This document shows positions 15,159 to 21,556 of a stretch of 21,556 bases of DNA, piece after piece. Position numbers and translations under genes: made by a program. This DNA comes from CAZBLP01 sp964492825 (lineage in GTDB: Bacteria; DYJV01), in contig CAZBLP010000035.1 in the NCBI GenBank assembly GCA_964492825.1, forward strand, positions 1 through 21,556, written 5' to 3'. Each line of letters opens with the position of its first letter. Position 1 is the first letter of the stretch. The notes under the pieces are model-generated. The model saw only the letters and a list, made by a program, of their open reading frames with translations, did not search any database and was not told the origin of the DNA.

Positions 15159-15993
15159 AATTATAAATTTAAAGAAATCCTATAAAAATGTTCAGGCCTT
15201 AAAAGGTATCAATCTAAAAGTTGACAAAGGTGAACTTTTTTCACTGTTAGGCCCAAATGGTGCTGGCAAAACAACCTGTATCAGAATCATTAACGGTTTG
15301 ACCAAAAAAGATGAAGGTAAAATTTTTATACATGGAATAGATATTTTTAAACATAAATATGAAGGGAAAAAGCTTTGCGGTTTAATCCCTCAGTCAGTTA
15401 ATCTTGATGTTGACCTTACAATTAGAGAAAACTTGTTTATCCACGGATTGCTTTATTCTATGACCTTAAAAGAAATAAAAGAAAGAAGCGGGGAGTTGCT
15501 TGAATATGTAGGAATGTATGAAAAGCAGAATTTTAAAGTAAAAGCTCTATCAGGAGGTATGAGGAGAAGAGTATTAATAGCAAGAGCTTTGATGCACTCA
15601 CCTAAGGTATTATTTCTTGATGAACCTACTGTTGGTCTTGACCCTTCAATTAGGAGAAAAATATGGTGGCTGATTAAAAAAATTCAGGAAAATGGCACTA
15701 CAATTTTTTTAACAACACATTATATAGAAGAAGCGGAATTTTTAGCAGACAGAGTGGCTTTTATTGATGAGGGCAGTATTGTTAAAATTGATACGCCTGA
15801 TAATCTCAAACAGGAAATAGGGCAATATGCTGTTGATGTAATTGATGATAACAATTTTAAAACTTTCTTTTTCAAAGGCAAAAATGAAATTTCCAATTTT
15901 TTCAAAGAAGATTATAAAAAATTTCACATTAGAAGAGTGAATTTGGAAGATGCATTTATTACTCATACTGGTAAAAAGGTTTCCAATGATTAA
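15151..15993 (+). CDS. ABC-2 type exporter, ATP-binding subunit (NodI/DrrA-like)
   Basis: 280 aa cytoplasmic ATPase. Walker A GPNGAGKTT (34-42), Q-loop Q81, ABC signature LSGGM (133-137), Walker B LFLDEP (154-159) and switch H190 are all present. The order and the NLEDAFITHTGK end are typical of exporters of drugs, lipids or glycans with a separate ABC-2 permease. It starts inside the glycosyltransferase gene (8-nt overlap, ATGATTGA) and its own end overlaps the permease start in the same way (ATGATTAA). The substrate is unknown; the neighbour suggests a glycoconjugate or lipid. Confidence 0.92.
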   Translation: MIEIINLKKSYKNVQALKGINLKVDKGELFSLLGPNGAGKTTCIRIINGLTKKDEGKIFIHGIDIFKHKYEGKKLCGLIPQSVNLDVDLTIRENLFIHGLLYSMTLKEIKERSGELLEYVGMYEKQNFKVKALSGGMRRRVLIARALMHSPKVLFLDEPTVGLDPSIRRKIWWLIKKIQENGTTIFLTTHYIEEAEFLADRVAFIDEGSIVKIDTPDNLKQEIGQYAVDVIDDNNFKTFFFKGKNEISNFFKEDYKKFHIRRVNLEDAFITHTGKKVSND

Positions 15994-16723
15994 AGGATTT
16001 GTAGCAGTTTACTTGAGAGAACTTTTTATAATGCGAAGTAAAGGCATAAAGTTAGTGTTTTCAATAGCTATAGCTCCAACATTATATATTATTGCGTTTG
16101 GGTTTGGCATTGGAAAAGGCATTGCCGTTAATAACGTACCTTATCTTACTTTTCTTCTTCCTGGGCTTATTGCAATGAATTCTATGACACAGTCGTTCAA
16201 TATTGCATCTGAAATTAATATTACCAGATTTTATTGGAAAGTTTTTGAAGAATTTCAAGCATCTCCTCTGCATGATATGGTATATGTTTTTGCAGAAGTA
16301 ATAACAGGTATTACAAAATCTTTAATCAGTATAGCAATAATAATTTTTCTTGGGTTGATTACAGGTGTTAAATTACATTATGGTTTTGGATTTTGGATAG
16401 GAATAATTTTAAATTCGTATATTTTCTCATCAATAGCTGTTTTTGCAGCAATGAGGGTAAAATCGCATGCAGATCAAGCAATGTTATCCAATTTTATTAT
16501 TTTCCCAATGGCTTTTTTAGGAGGTACGCTTTTTCCTCTTAAAAATTTGCCTGTGTGGGCGCAAGCAGTTTTAAAATATCTTCCTATTACAGTGGCAAGT
16601 AAAGAAATTAGATCAAGTGCATTAGGAGGAGATTACAATATGCTTTCTTTTATATATCTTTTCATATTAGGCTCAATATTTTTCATATTTGCTTATAAAT
16701 CCGTTCAGCAGGCTAGAGATTAA
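15986..16723 (+). CDS. ABC-2 type exporter, permease subunit (NodJ-like)
   Basis: 245 aa from the ATG at 15986. An upstream in-frame ATG at 15950 would add 12 residues inside the ATPase gene; the shorter form is preferred because it begins with a normal N-terminus (MIKGFVAVYLRELFIM) and follows AAAAAGG. About six membrane helices are visible, with the ABC-2 signature region FLGGTLFPLKNLPVWAQ in the second half. It overlaps the ATPase gene by 8 nt and closes the tightly packed cluster. Expected to form a dimeric channel with two copies of the ATPase. Confidence 0.9.
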   Translation: MIKGFVAVYLRELFIMRSKGIKLVFSIAIAPTLYIIAFGFGIGKGIAVNNVPYLTFLLPGLIAMNSMTQSFNIASEINITRFYWKVFEEFQASPLHDMVYVFAEVITGITKSLISIAIIIFLGLITGVKLHYGFGFWIGIILNSYIFSSIAVFAAMRVKSHADQAMLSNFIIFPMAFLGGTLFPLKNLPVWAQAVLKYLPITVASKEIRSSALGGDYNMLSFIYLFILGSIFFIFAYKSVQQARD

Positions 16724-16772
16724 TTGAATTATAATTTTAAGTTAACTGGTAAATTTAATATAAATTATCATT

Positions 16773-16859
16773 ATGCAACAGTTGTTAAACAGTATAAAAG
16801 CTGTATTAGTCCCCAATGATAAAGCCAAAAATGTTGAAAAATATTTATCTATTGAGTAA
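16773..16859 (+). CDS. Doubtful 28-codon ORF in the spacer
   Basis: An ATG-to-TAA ORF encoding 28 aa (begins MQQLLNSIKAVLVPND) in the otherwise empty 270-nt spacer between the permease and the lipoprotein genes. The composition looks protein-like and TATAAA lies 8 nt before the ATG, as in the leaderless candidates elsewhere in this window, but no Shine-Dalgarno or good -35 is seen. It could be a small gene, the remnant of a decayed gene, or chance. The rest of this spacer holds no other supported feature apart from a weak promoter candidate. Confidence 0.2.
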   Translation: MQQLLNSIKAVLVPNDKAKNVEKYLSIE

Positions 16860-16930
16860 TGTTAAATTAATTCGAAATGTTGATATTTTTTGTATATGTG
16901 AAAAAAATAGCTCTTTATGATAAAAAATAA

Positions 16931-16959
16931 TTGAAAAAATTAAAAAATTGTTTTATTAA
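16931..16959 (+). promoter_or_regulatory. Weak candidate promoter of lipoprotein/protease pair
   Basis: TTGAAA (16931-16936), 17-nt spacer, TATTAA (16954-16959), implying a leader of about 28 nt before the lipoprotein ATG. The -35 matches five of six positions, the -10 only four, in very AT-rich DNA. Confidence 0.22.
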
Positions 16960-16980
16960 TATAAATATTGAGATAAAAAC

Positions 16981-16989
16981 AAAGGGGGA
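16981..16989 (+). promoter_or_regulatory. Strong ribosome binding site deciding the lipoprotein start
   Basis: AAAGGGGGA placed 4 nt before the ATG at 16994. It argues for that start over the upstream in-frame ATG at 16931, which has no such site and would put 21 polar residues before the signal peptide. Confidence 0.7.
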
Positions 16990-16993
16990 CACA

Positions 16994-18064
16994 ATGAGAA
17001 AAGTATTTTTTAGTATACTGTTTTTTTCTTTTATATTATTTATAACAGGATGTGGCAAAAGAGCTTATGTTGATTATCAGCCCAATAAATTGCCAGTAAT
17101 GAAAGGTAATATTTCAAAAGTTTTAGTATTGCCTTTTAGTAGTTATTCTCTTTCAAAATCCCCTAAAACATGGATGCAGGCGAATATATTACTGTATGAT
17201 TCAATTACAGATAATTTCGCAACACATAAAATATTATCTGTGCCTTTTGATGATGTTTTCACTATTCTTAAACAAAATGGTTTTTTAAAGTTTAATCATA
17301 ATGAAGTATCTCCAGGGCTTGTTGAAGAGTTTAATAATATGCAATGGTCATCTGCAATGAGAAAAGAGATTGGTACTTTAATTTATGAAGAAAAAGTTTA
17401 TAAAAACAAAAATAACGAATTGGAGCCTATTTTATATTTAACAGAAGATAAAATATTTAAAATAAATAAAACTTTTAATGCTGATTATATTTTAAGAGGA
17501 AGTATTACAGAGCTTACTGTAAAAAAAGAAGAAACTTTTAATCCCTTTAAAATAGGTTTTATAAATGCACCTTTGAAATTTCTAAGCAGAGCCCTTAACG
17601 GAGTTGGAGAGACAGATTCTTGGGCAAGGGGACAGGAGGTTTTTACAGGAATTTTAACAGGAGCAATTCTTGGTAGCTTTGCAAACGAGCCTTTTCAAGC
17701 TCCGGGGCATAAAACTACTACAGTGCCGTTGCTCGGTACAACTGTAAAGGAACGGGGAAGTGGGCCAACAGATTATCAATGGGGTAATGCTGCTTTTTGG
17801 GGTGCTATGACAGGCTTTTCTGCGTTTATTGCCTCTCACGGTGCTAATATCCCTGAAATAACAGTAGGATTAAGATTATATTTCTACAATGCCAAAACAA
17901 AAGAATTAGTTTGGACAAATAGGGTAAAACTTCATGTTACACCTGAGTCTCAATGGAGTAAACAAAATGTCAATGAGCTTATAAATTATGCAATTAAACA
18001 ATCTGTTGATACTATATTAAAATCTTTTTGGGATGATAATTTTATAAAAATTGCTAATAAATAA
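16994..18064 (+). CDS. Lipoprotein with CsgG/LpoB-like pattern, function unknown
   Basis: 356 aa. The signal peptide ends in a lipobox ITGC with lipidated Cys at 20; Gly follows, so no Asp+2 inner-membrane retention signal and an outer-membrane location is likely. After it: SKVLVLPFSS (41-50), a region with two helices, NADYILRGSITEL (162-174) and a late strand pair EITVGLRLYFYNAKTKELVW (288-307), an order that recalls the periplasmic fold of CsgG, LpoB and related lipoproteins. Between these lies an unusual Gly/Ala-rich hydrophobic insert (about 218-285: TGAILGSF, GNAAFWGAMTG), possibly membrane-active. CsgG makes an oligomeric outer-membrane secretion pore; the resemblance here is by pattern only. 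It is followed 33 nt later by a secreted C10 protease, probably cotranscribed. No specific family is recognised with certainty. Confidence 0.7.
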   Translation: MRKVFFSILFFSFILFITGCGKRAYVDYQPNKLPVMKGNISKVLVLPFSSYSLSKSPKTWMQANILLYDSITDNFATHKILSVPFDDVFTILKQNGFLKFNHNEVSPGLVEEFNNMQWSSAMRKEIGTLIYEEKVYKNKNNELEPILYLTEDKIFKINKTFNADYILRGSITELTVKKEETFNPFKIGFINAPLKFLSRALNGVGETDSWARGQEVFTGILTGAILGSFANEPFQAPGHKTTTVPLLGTTVKERGSGPTDYQWGNAAFWGAMTGFSAFIASHGANIPEITVGLRLYFYNAKTKELVWTNRVKLHVTPESQWSKQNVNELINYAIKQSVDTILKSFWDDNFIKIANK

Positions 18065-18097
18065 ACGGAAATAATTTTTTCTTCAAAGGGGAAATAT

Positions 18098-20191
18098 ATG
18101 AAGAATATTAAAACCTTATTAATTCTATTGTTTATCTTTTTTATTGAAACGTCTTTCCTGTATTCTAAACCAGTTACAGATATTGATGCGTATAAAATTG
18201 CTGACAATTGGCTTAAAATAATTAATTCTTCAGAAACAATAGTATCTCAAAAAACAATTAAATACATGGATGAGAAAGTAGCGTATGTTTTTAATCTTTC
18301 TCCAAAAGGCTATATTTTAGTTCCTGTTAATGATATGTTACCCCCTATTAAATCATATTCGTTGAATAGTAATTTTGACGAAAAAAGTGGGGTTGCTCTT
18401 TTCTTAAAAAAGGAGCTCTTTGAATTACTTTATAAGAATAACTTTAGTAGAGTAGATTTTGAAAATAATAGTGAAATTTGGAGAGCTATTATTTCAGGAA
18501 ACAGATTTGCAGATTCACAGCAAGTGGGACCTTTGCTTAAAACAACATGGAATCAAACCCCCTTTTACAATGAAAAATTTCCTGCAGTATGTTCCGGTGA
18601 TGAAGACAATGTTACAGTTACACATTTTTATGCTGGTTGTGTAATTATAGCAACAGGTCAGATTATGAACTATTATAGATGGCCAAAAAGCGGCAGGGGT
18701 GCCAATGTTTATGATGAAGGTACTACAGGAAGAAAGAGGCAAGCAATTTTTTCAGACAGAAATTACAACTGGGATATTATGCCTGTATCGATACCTTCTA
18801 GTTTGGACAACTCATCAGACAATGAATCAATTGATGAATTAAGTTTATTACTTAATGATATTGGTGTTGCACTTGAAGCAAACTTAACTGAAGACGGGAC
18901 AACAGCGTATCTTTTTACATCATCTGATGCCATGTATAAATACTTTAAATATAAACCGAGCCAATATATTTTTAGAAAGAATTATGGCACTGATACACAG
19001 TGGTTTGATGTGTTTAAGAATGAAATTGACAATGGAAGGCCTGCACTTTTAGGGATTTCTACATGTTATAATGCCTCTGCAGGGCATGCAGTTGTTGTTG
19101 ATGGATACAAGATTGAAGGGACTTTAAAATTGCTGCATATGAATATGGGATTAGGCGGGCTGTATGATGGTTGGTATGCTGTTAATAATATTTTAAATTA
19201 TCTTGACCAATATAGCCAGGATGCTGTTATTGGAATAACTCCTGATAATACTACTGATTATCTTATGACTTATGACAAGCTTAAACCAGGTAGTACACTT
19301 GTAAATATCATTAAATTGGAAAATAATGATAACATAGACAACAAAGTATACGAAGCTGTTAAATTTAATCCGGAAAAATGCGGTTATTTAAATCATATTT
19401 CATATTTTATCCCATTTACACATATTTCATATGATATTAAAGTTTATGAAGGCGGTGATAATATTACATCGGCTTTAGAAACTTCTCCAATATATACTAC
19501 CACAGGAACTACCAATACAACAGGCTGGAATTTTGTAGAGTGCTCTGATAATATTGAAATCTCTGCTAATAAAAGTTATTATGTTTTAATCTCATTTGCA
19601 AATATTCTTGAAGATTTTGATTATATTATTCCAGATTATTTCAAATATCTTGTTTCAACTGATACTGATGGAGAGGGAACAGGTAATTCCTATTATGGTA
19701 CATCTGTTGATAATTTAGAGCAAAAAACTGGAGAGGATGTTTTAATCAGAGTAGGATTGAAAAACAGCTATACATGTACTTCCACTGTTTCCGACAATTC
19801 AACTGATAACTCATCTTATACAACATCTTCACCTTCCTCAGATATGACACTTTACAAATATGACGGTGAGAATGTGATTTTTAATCCTGACAATGTTACA
19901 GTTGAGATTGAAGCTCAAAATAATATAATTATTCAGCCCAAAGCAACAATTTCAAAAGAATTAATAGGTGAAGAAGTTTCCTTAAAATTATCTTTGTATT
20001 TACAGGATTACAATGTATGGATTCCTTATGAAGATGTGGAGACAACTTTAAGTGAAACAACAACCTTTACAAATATTACTGAACCTATTGATTTCACAGG
20101 GATGTCAGGGTTAAGATTTTCCGTATGGTATGGTTTTACTTTGAATAATCAGGATTTATATTACAACAATTACGATGTTGTAGTTAAATAG
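18098..20191 (+). CDS. Secreted C10-family (streptopain-like) cysteine protease
   Basis: 697 aa, start supported by AAAGGGGAA upstream. Signal peptide about 1-23, then a propeptide (about 25-140) like the Spi/streptopain inhibitory domain. The papain-fold catalytic domain (about 143-380) opens with VGPLLKTTWNQTPFYN; the nucleophile is C181 in AGCVIIATGQIM and the base H330 in AGHAVVVDGY. The usual NWGWGG after the His reads NMGLGG (349-354), replacing both Trp. An extra C-terminal part of about 300 residues looks like one or two beta-sandwich domains with a Ser/Thr/Asn/Asp-rich linker near 565-585; no sorting signal is seen. The family is made as a zymogen, exported by Sec and processed extracellularly, degrading host or environmental proteins. 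It follows the CsgG-like lipoprotein by 33 nt and is likely in one operon with it. Asn-X-Ser/Thr sequons are frequent. Confidence 0.85.
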   Translation: MKNIKTLLILLFIFFIETSFLYSKPVTDIDAYKIADNWLKIINSSETIVSQKTIKYMDEKVAYVFNLSPKGYILVPVNDMLPPIKSYSLNSNFDEKSGVALFLKKELFELLYKNNFSRVDFENNSEIWRAIISGNRFADSQQVGPLLKTTWNQTPFYNEKFPAVCSGDEDNVTVTHFYAGCVIIATGQIMNYYRWPKSGRGANVYDEGTTGRKRQAIFSDRNYNWDIMPVSIPSSLDNSSDNESIDELSLLLNDIGVALEANLTEDGTTAYLFTSSDAMYKYFKYKPSQYIFRKNYGTDTQWFDVFKNEIDNGRPALLGISTCYNASAGHAVVVDGYKIEGTLKLLHMNMGLGGLYDGWYAVNNILNYLDQYSQDAVIGITPDNTTDYLMTYDKLKPGSTLVNIIKLENNDNIDNKVYEAVKFNPEKCGYLNHISYFIPFTHISYDIKVYEGGDNITSALETSPIYTTTGTTNTTGWNFVECSDNIEISANKSYYVLISFANILEDFDYIIPDYFKYLVSTDTDGEGTGNSYYGTSVDNLEQKTGEDVLIRVGLKNSYTCTSTVSDNSTDNSSYTTSSPSSDMTLYKYDGENVIFNPDNVTVEIEAQNNIIIQPKATISKELIGEEVSLKLSLYLQDYNVWIPYEDVETTLSETTTFTNITEPIDFTGMSGLRFSVWYGFTLNNQDLYYNNYDVVVK

Positions 20192-20272
20192 TTTTTACTA
20201 AATTTAAACATTGCAATTTAAGCCAACATAATATCTCCAAATAAATTCAGAATAACATTTTACAATTAACTA

Positions 20273-20299
20273 TTGACAAAAAAATTAATCATCTATAAT
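20273..20299 (+). promoter_or_regulatory. Consensus-hexamer promoter of the sensor gene, probably leaderless
   Basis: Perfect TTGACA (20273-20278) and perfect TATAAT (20294-20299) separated by 15 nt. The predicted RNA start (about 20305-20307) lies within a few bases of the sensor ATG at 20308, and no Shine-Dalgarno site fits between. The spacer is a little short, otherwise this is the best promoter in the window. Confidence 0.6.
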
Positions 20300-20307
20300 A
20301 TTTTTTT

Positions 20308-21556
20308 ATGAATCAAAGTCTTTTCAGGAAGATTTTATTTTTAATCATTGTTTTTAGCCTTATTCCTTTTGTAGTCATTAACTTTTACTACTACTATAAT
20401 CTTAAAAAAATCAGCAGTTATGGTATTAACAGAAGTAAAATAGAATTGGATAAAAAAGCTATTGAATCTTTGATTACTCAGGCTACTAATATTTCAGACA
20501 AAATTTCACAATTTTTATATAGCTGCGTAACTGACTTAAATGATTTACAAATTATTACTCCTTTGCCTCAAAAATATCTCCATTTTTCTATTAATCATAA
20601 GAAATTAGTATTTACGAGAGAACCAATTTTTTCTGGAAATTATTTTCTGGAAAAAAAATATTTGCCAATTTATAAAAAAATTTTATATTTATCTGCTAAT
20701 GGAACTCCTCTAATAAAAATTGAGAATAATTGTATTGTAAGACCGGTTATAGATGACCTTCTTTTAAAAAAAATAATATTAAAAGAAATTCTTTTTTTAG
20801 AACAAGGTAAAATATTTGTCTCTCACTTATTAGGATATTATGTTTCAAAACCAGAGCAATTAGCTGGTGCTGAATCGCCGGAAAAGGCTATTGGCGGGAA
20901 ACAATATCAAGGCTATTACGTGTTTGCCAAAAAAACAGAAAATAATATTATTTTGCTATGTCTTGATGCAGCACATATTATGGAATTTGTTATGCATGTT
21001 TTGCCAAATTCCAATAAATTTATAGATTATCCTGTGTATTCTTCTGGGAATTATGCTTTTCTTGTGGATGACGAAGGTTGGACAATTGCTCATCCAAAAT
21101 TATGGGACATAAAAGGATATGATAAAAACGGGAGACTTATTCCTCCATATAGCTTACAAACTGCAGATAATTTGATAAAATCAGGCAAGATCCCATTTAA
21201 CCTGAAAACAGCTGGTTTTATACATAAAAATTATCCTATAGTACTTGAGAAACTCAGAAATAAAAAAAACGGATGTGTTAATACTACCAATATTGGAGGC
21301 ATTAACAAGGTAATGGCTTTTGCTCCAATATTTTTTAATATTGGAGATTATAAAAAGTATGGAATCTTTGGCGGGGTTACAATTGGTGCAAAGGTAGATG
21401 ATTTTCATAAAGAAGCAATTAAAACACAGCAAGTAATTTACAGGAAATTTTATTCCATAAAAAATAACATAGTAATTGTAATATTTATTATAATATTTTT
21501 AATAATTTTAGGGTCCTTTTATTTTACACTACAGTTGACATCTCCTATAATTATGT
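20308..21556 (+). CDS. dCache-type transmembrane sensor, 3' end beyond window
   Basis: A 416-codon open frame starting at ATG 20308 and still open at the window end. Translation gives a first membrane helix (about 9-29, LFLIIVFSLIPFVVINF), a large extracytoplasmic part (about 30-385), and a second helix (about 386-405), followed by LQLTSPI, which looks like the start of a HAMP linker. The distal part of the sensor has Cache features: YAFLVDDEGWTIAHPKLWDI (249-268) and KVMAFAPIFF (334-343), with GIFGGVTIGAKVDDF after. Such proteins bind small extracellular ligands and signal through a histidine kinase, SpoIIE-type phosphatase, cyclase or chemotaxis output. The output domain is missing here, so the class cannot be named. 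It lies 116 nt after the C10 protease under its own strong promoter. Confidence 0.8.
   Translation, partial: MNQSLFRKILFLIIVFSLIPFVVINFYYYYNLKKISSYGINRSKIELDKKAIESLITQATNISDKISQFLYSCVTDLNDLQIITPLPQKYLHFSINHKKLVFTREPIFSGNYFLEKKYLPIYKKILYLSANGTPLIKIENNCIVRPVIDDLLLKKIILKEILFLEQGKIFVSHLLGYYVSKPEQLAGAESPEKAIGGKQYQGYYVFAKKTENNIILLCLDAAHIMEFVMHVLPNSNKFIDYPVYSSGNYAFLVDDEGWTIAHPKLWDIKGYDKNGRLIPPYSLQTADNLIKSGKIPFNLKTAGFIHKNYPIVLEKLRNKKNGCVNTTNIGGINKVMAFAPIFFNIGDYKKYGIFGGVTIGAKVDDFHKEAIKTQQVIYRKFYSIKNNIVIVIFIIIFLIILGSFYFTLQLTSPIIM

Noticed and set aside
15950..15985. Upstream ATG extending the ABC permease by 12 residues
   Set aside because: It lies within the ATPase coding end, adds residues unlike ABC-2 N-termini, and the ATG at 15986 has AAAAAGG nearby and the same overlap type as the previous gene pair.
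16785..16815. Small inverted repeat ACAG...CTGT as a terminator for the exporter genes
   Set aside because: A 4-bp stem with no following T run.

Overview
The window comes from an AT-rich (roughly 30% G+C by eye) Gram-negative bacterium. A predicted outer-membrane beta-barrel ending in Phe, a lipobox lipoprotein and Sec-type signal peptides all point to a diderm envelope. The gene style (CHASE2 cyclase beside a FecR protein, dCache sensor, AT-rich housekeeping genes) would suit Deferribacterota or a similar low-G+C phylum, but that is only an impression; no rRNA or tRNA is present to decide it. All genes are intact except the last, which runs off the window. No IS elements, CRISPR arrays or integrases were seen.

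Region 1 (54-9616, minus strand) is a compact three-gene unit. Reading in the direction of transcription it encodes a 1460-aa secreted NosD-like beta-helix protein, a CHASE2-class III adenylate cyclase, and a 1043-aa FecR-TPR-beta-barrel protein. Gaps are only 7 and 16 nt, and a promoter-like element with a good Shine-Dalgarno site precedes the first gene. The parts span outside, outer membrane, periplasm, inner membrane and cytoplasmic cAMP, so together they look like a trans-envelope sensing or surface-display module. This is the most interesting part of the window.

Region 2 (9833-16723) is mostly housekeeping. tilS (minus) and mnmG (plus) diverge from a 77-bp spacer; both modify the tRNA wobble base 34. 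mnmG is followed on the same strand by cbiB (cobalamin synthesis), a GT4 glycosyltransferase and a two-gene ABC-2 exporter, with 3-nt gaps or short overlaps throughout. That suggests one transcript of functionally mixed genes, the last three plausibly acting on envelope glycoconjugates.

Region 3 (16724-21556, plus strand) holds a 270-nt spacer with a doubtful 28-codon ORF, a lipoprotein with a CsgG/LpoB-like pattern, a C10-family (streptopain-like) secreted cysteine protease, and the 5' part of a dCache transmembrane sensor reaching its second membrane helix. The lipoprotein and protease both have strong Shine-Dalgarno sites and probably form a pair. The sensor, tilS and mnmG lack such sites and have promoter-like -10 elements only 6-8 nt before their ATG, suggesting leaderless mRNAs.

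A cross-cutting feature is the very high density of Asn-X-Ser/Thr sequons, usually as Asp-Asn, in the two secreted proteins (NosD-like and C10 protease).
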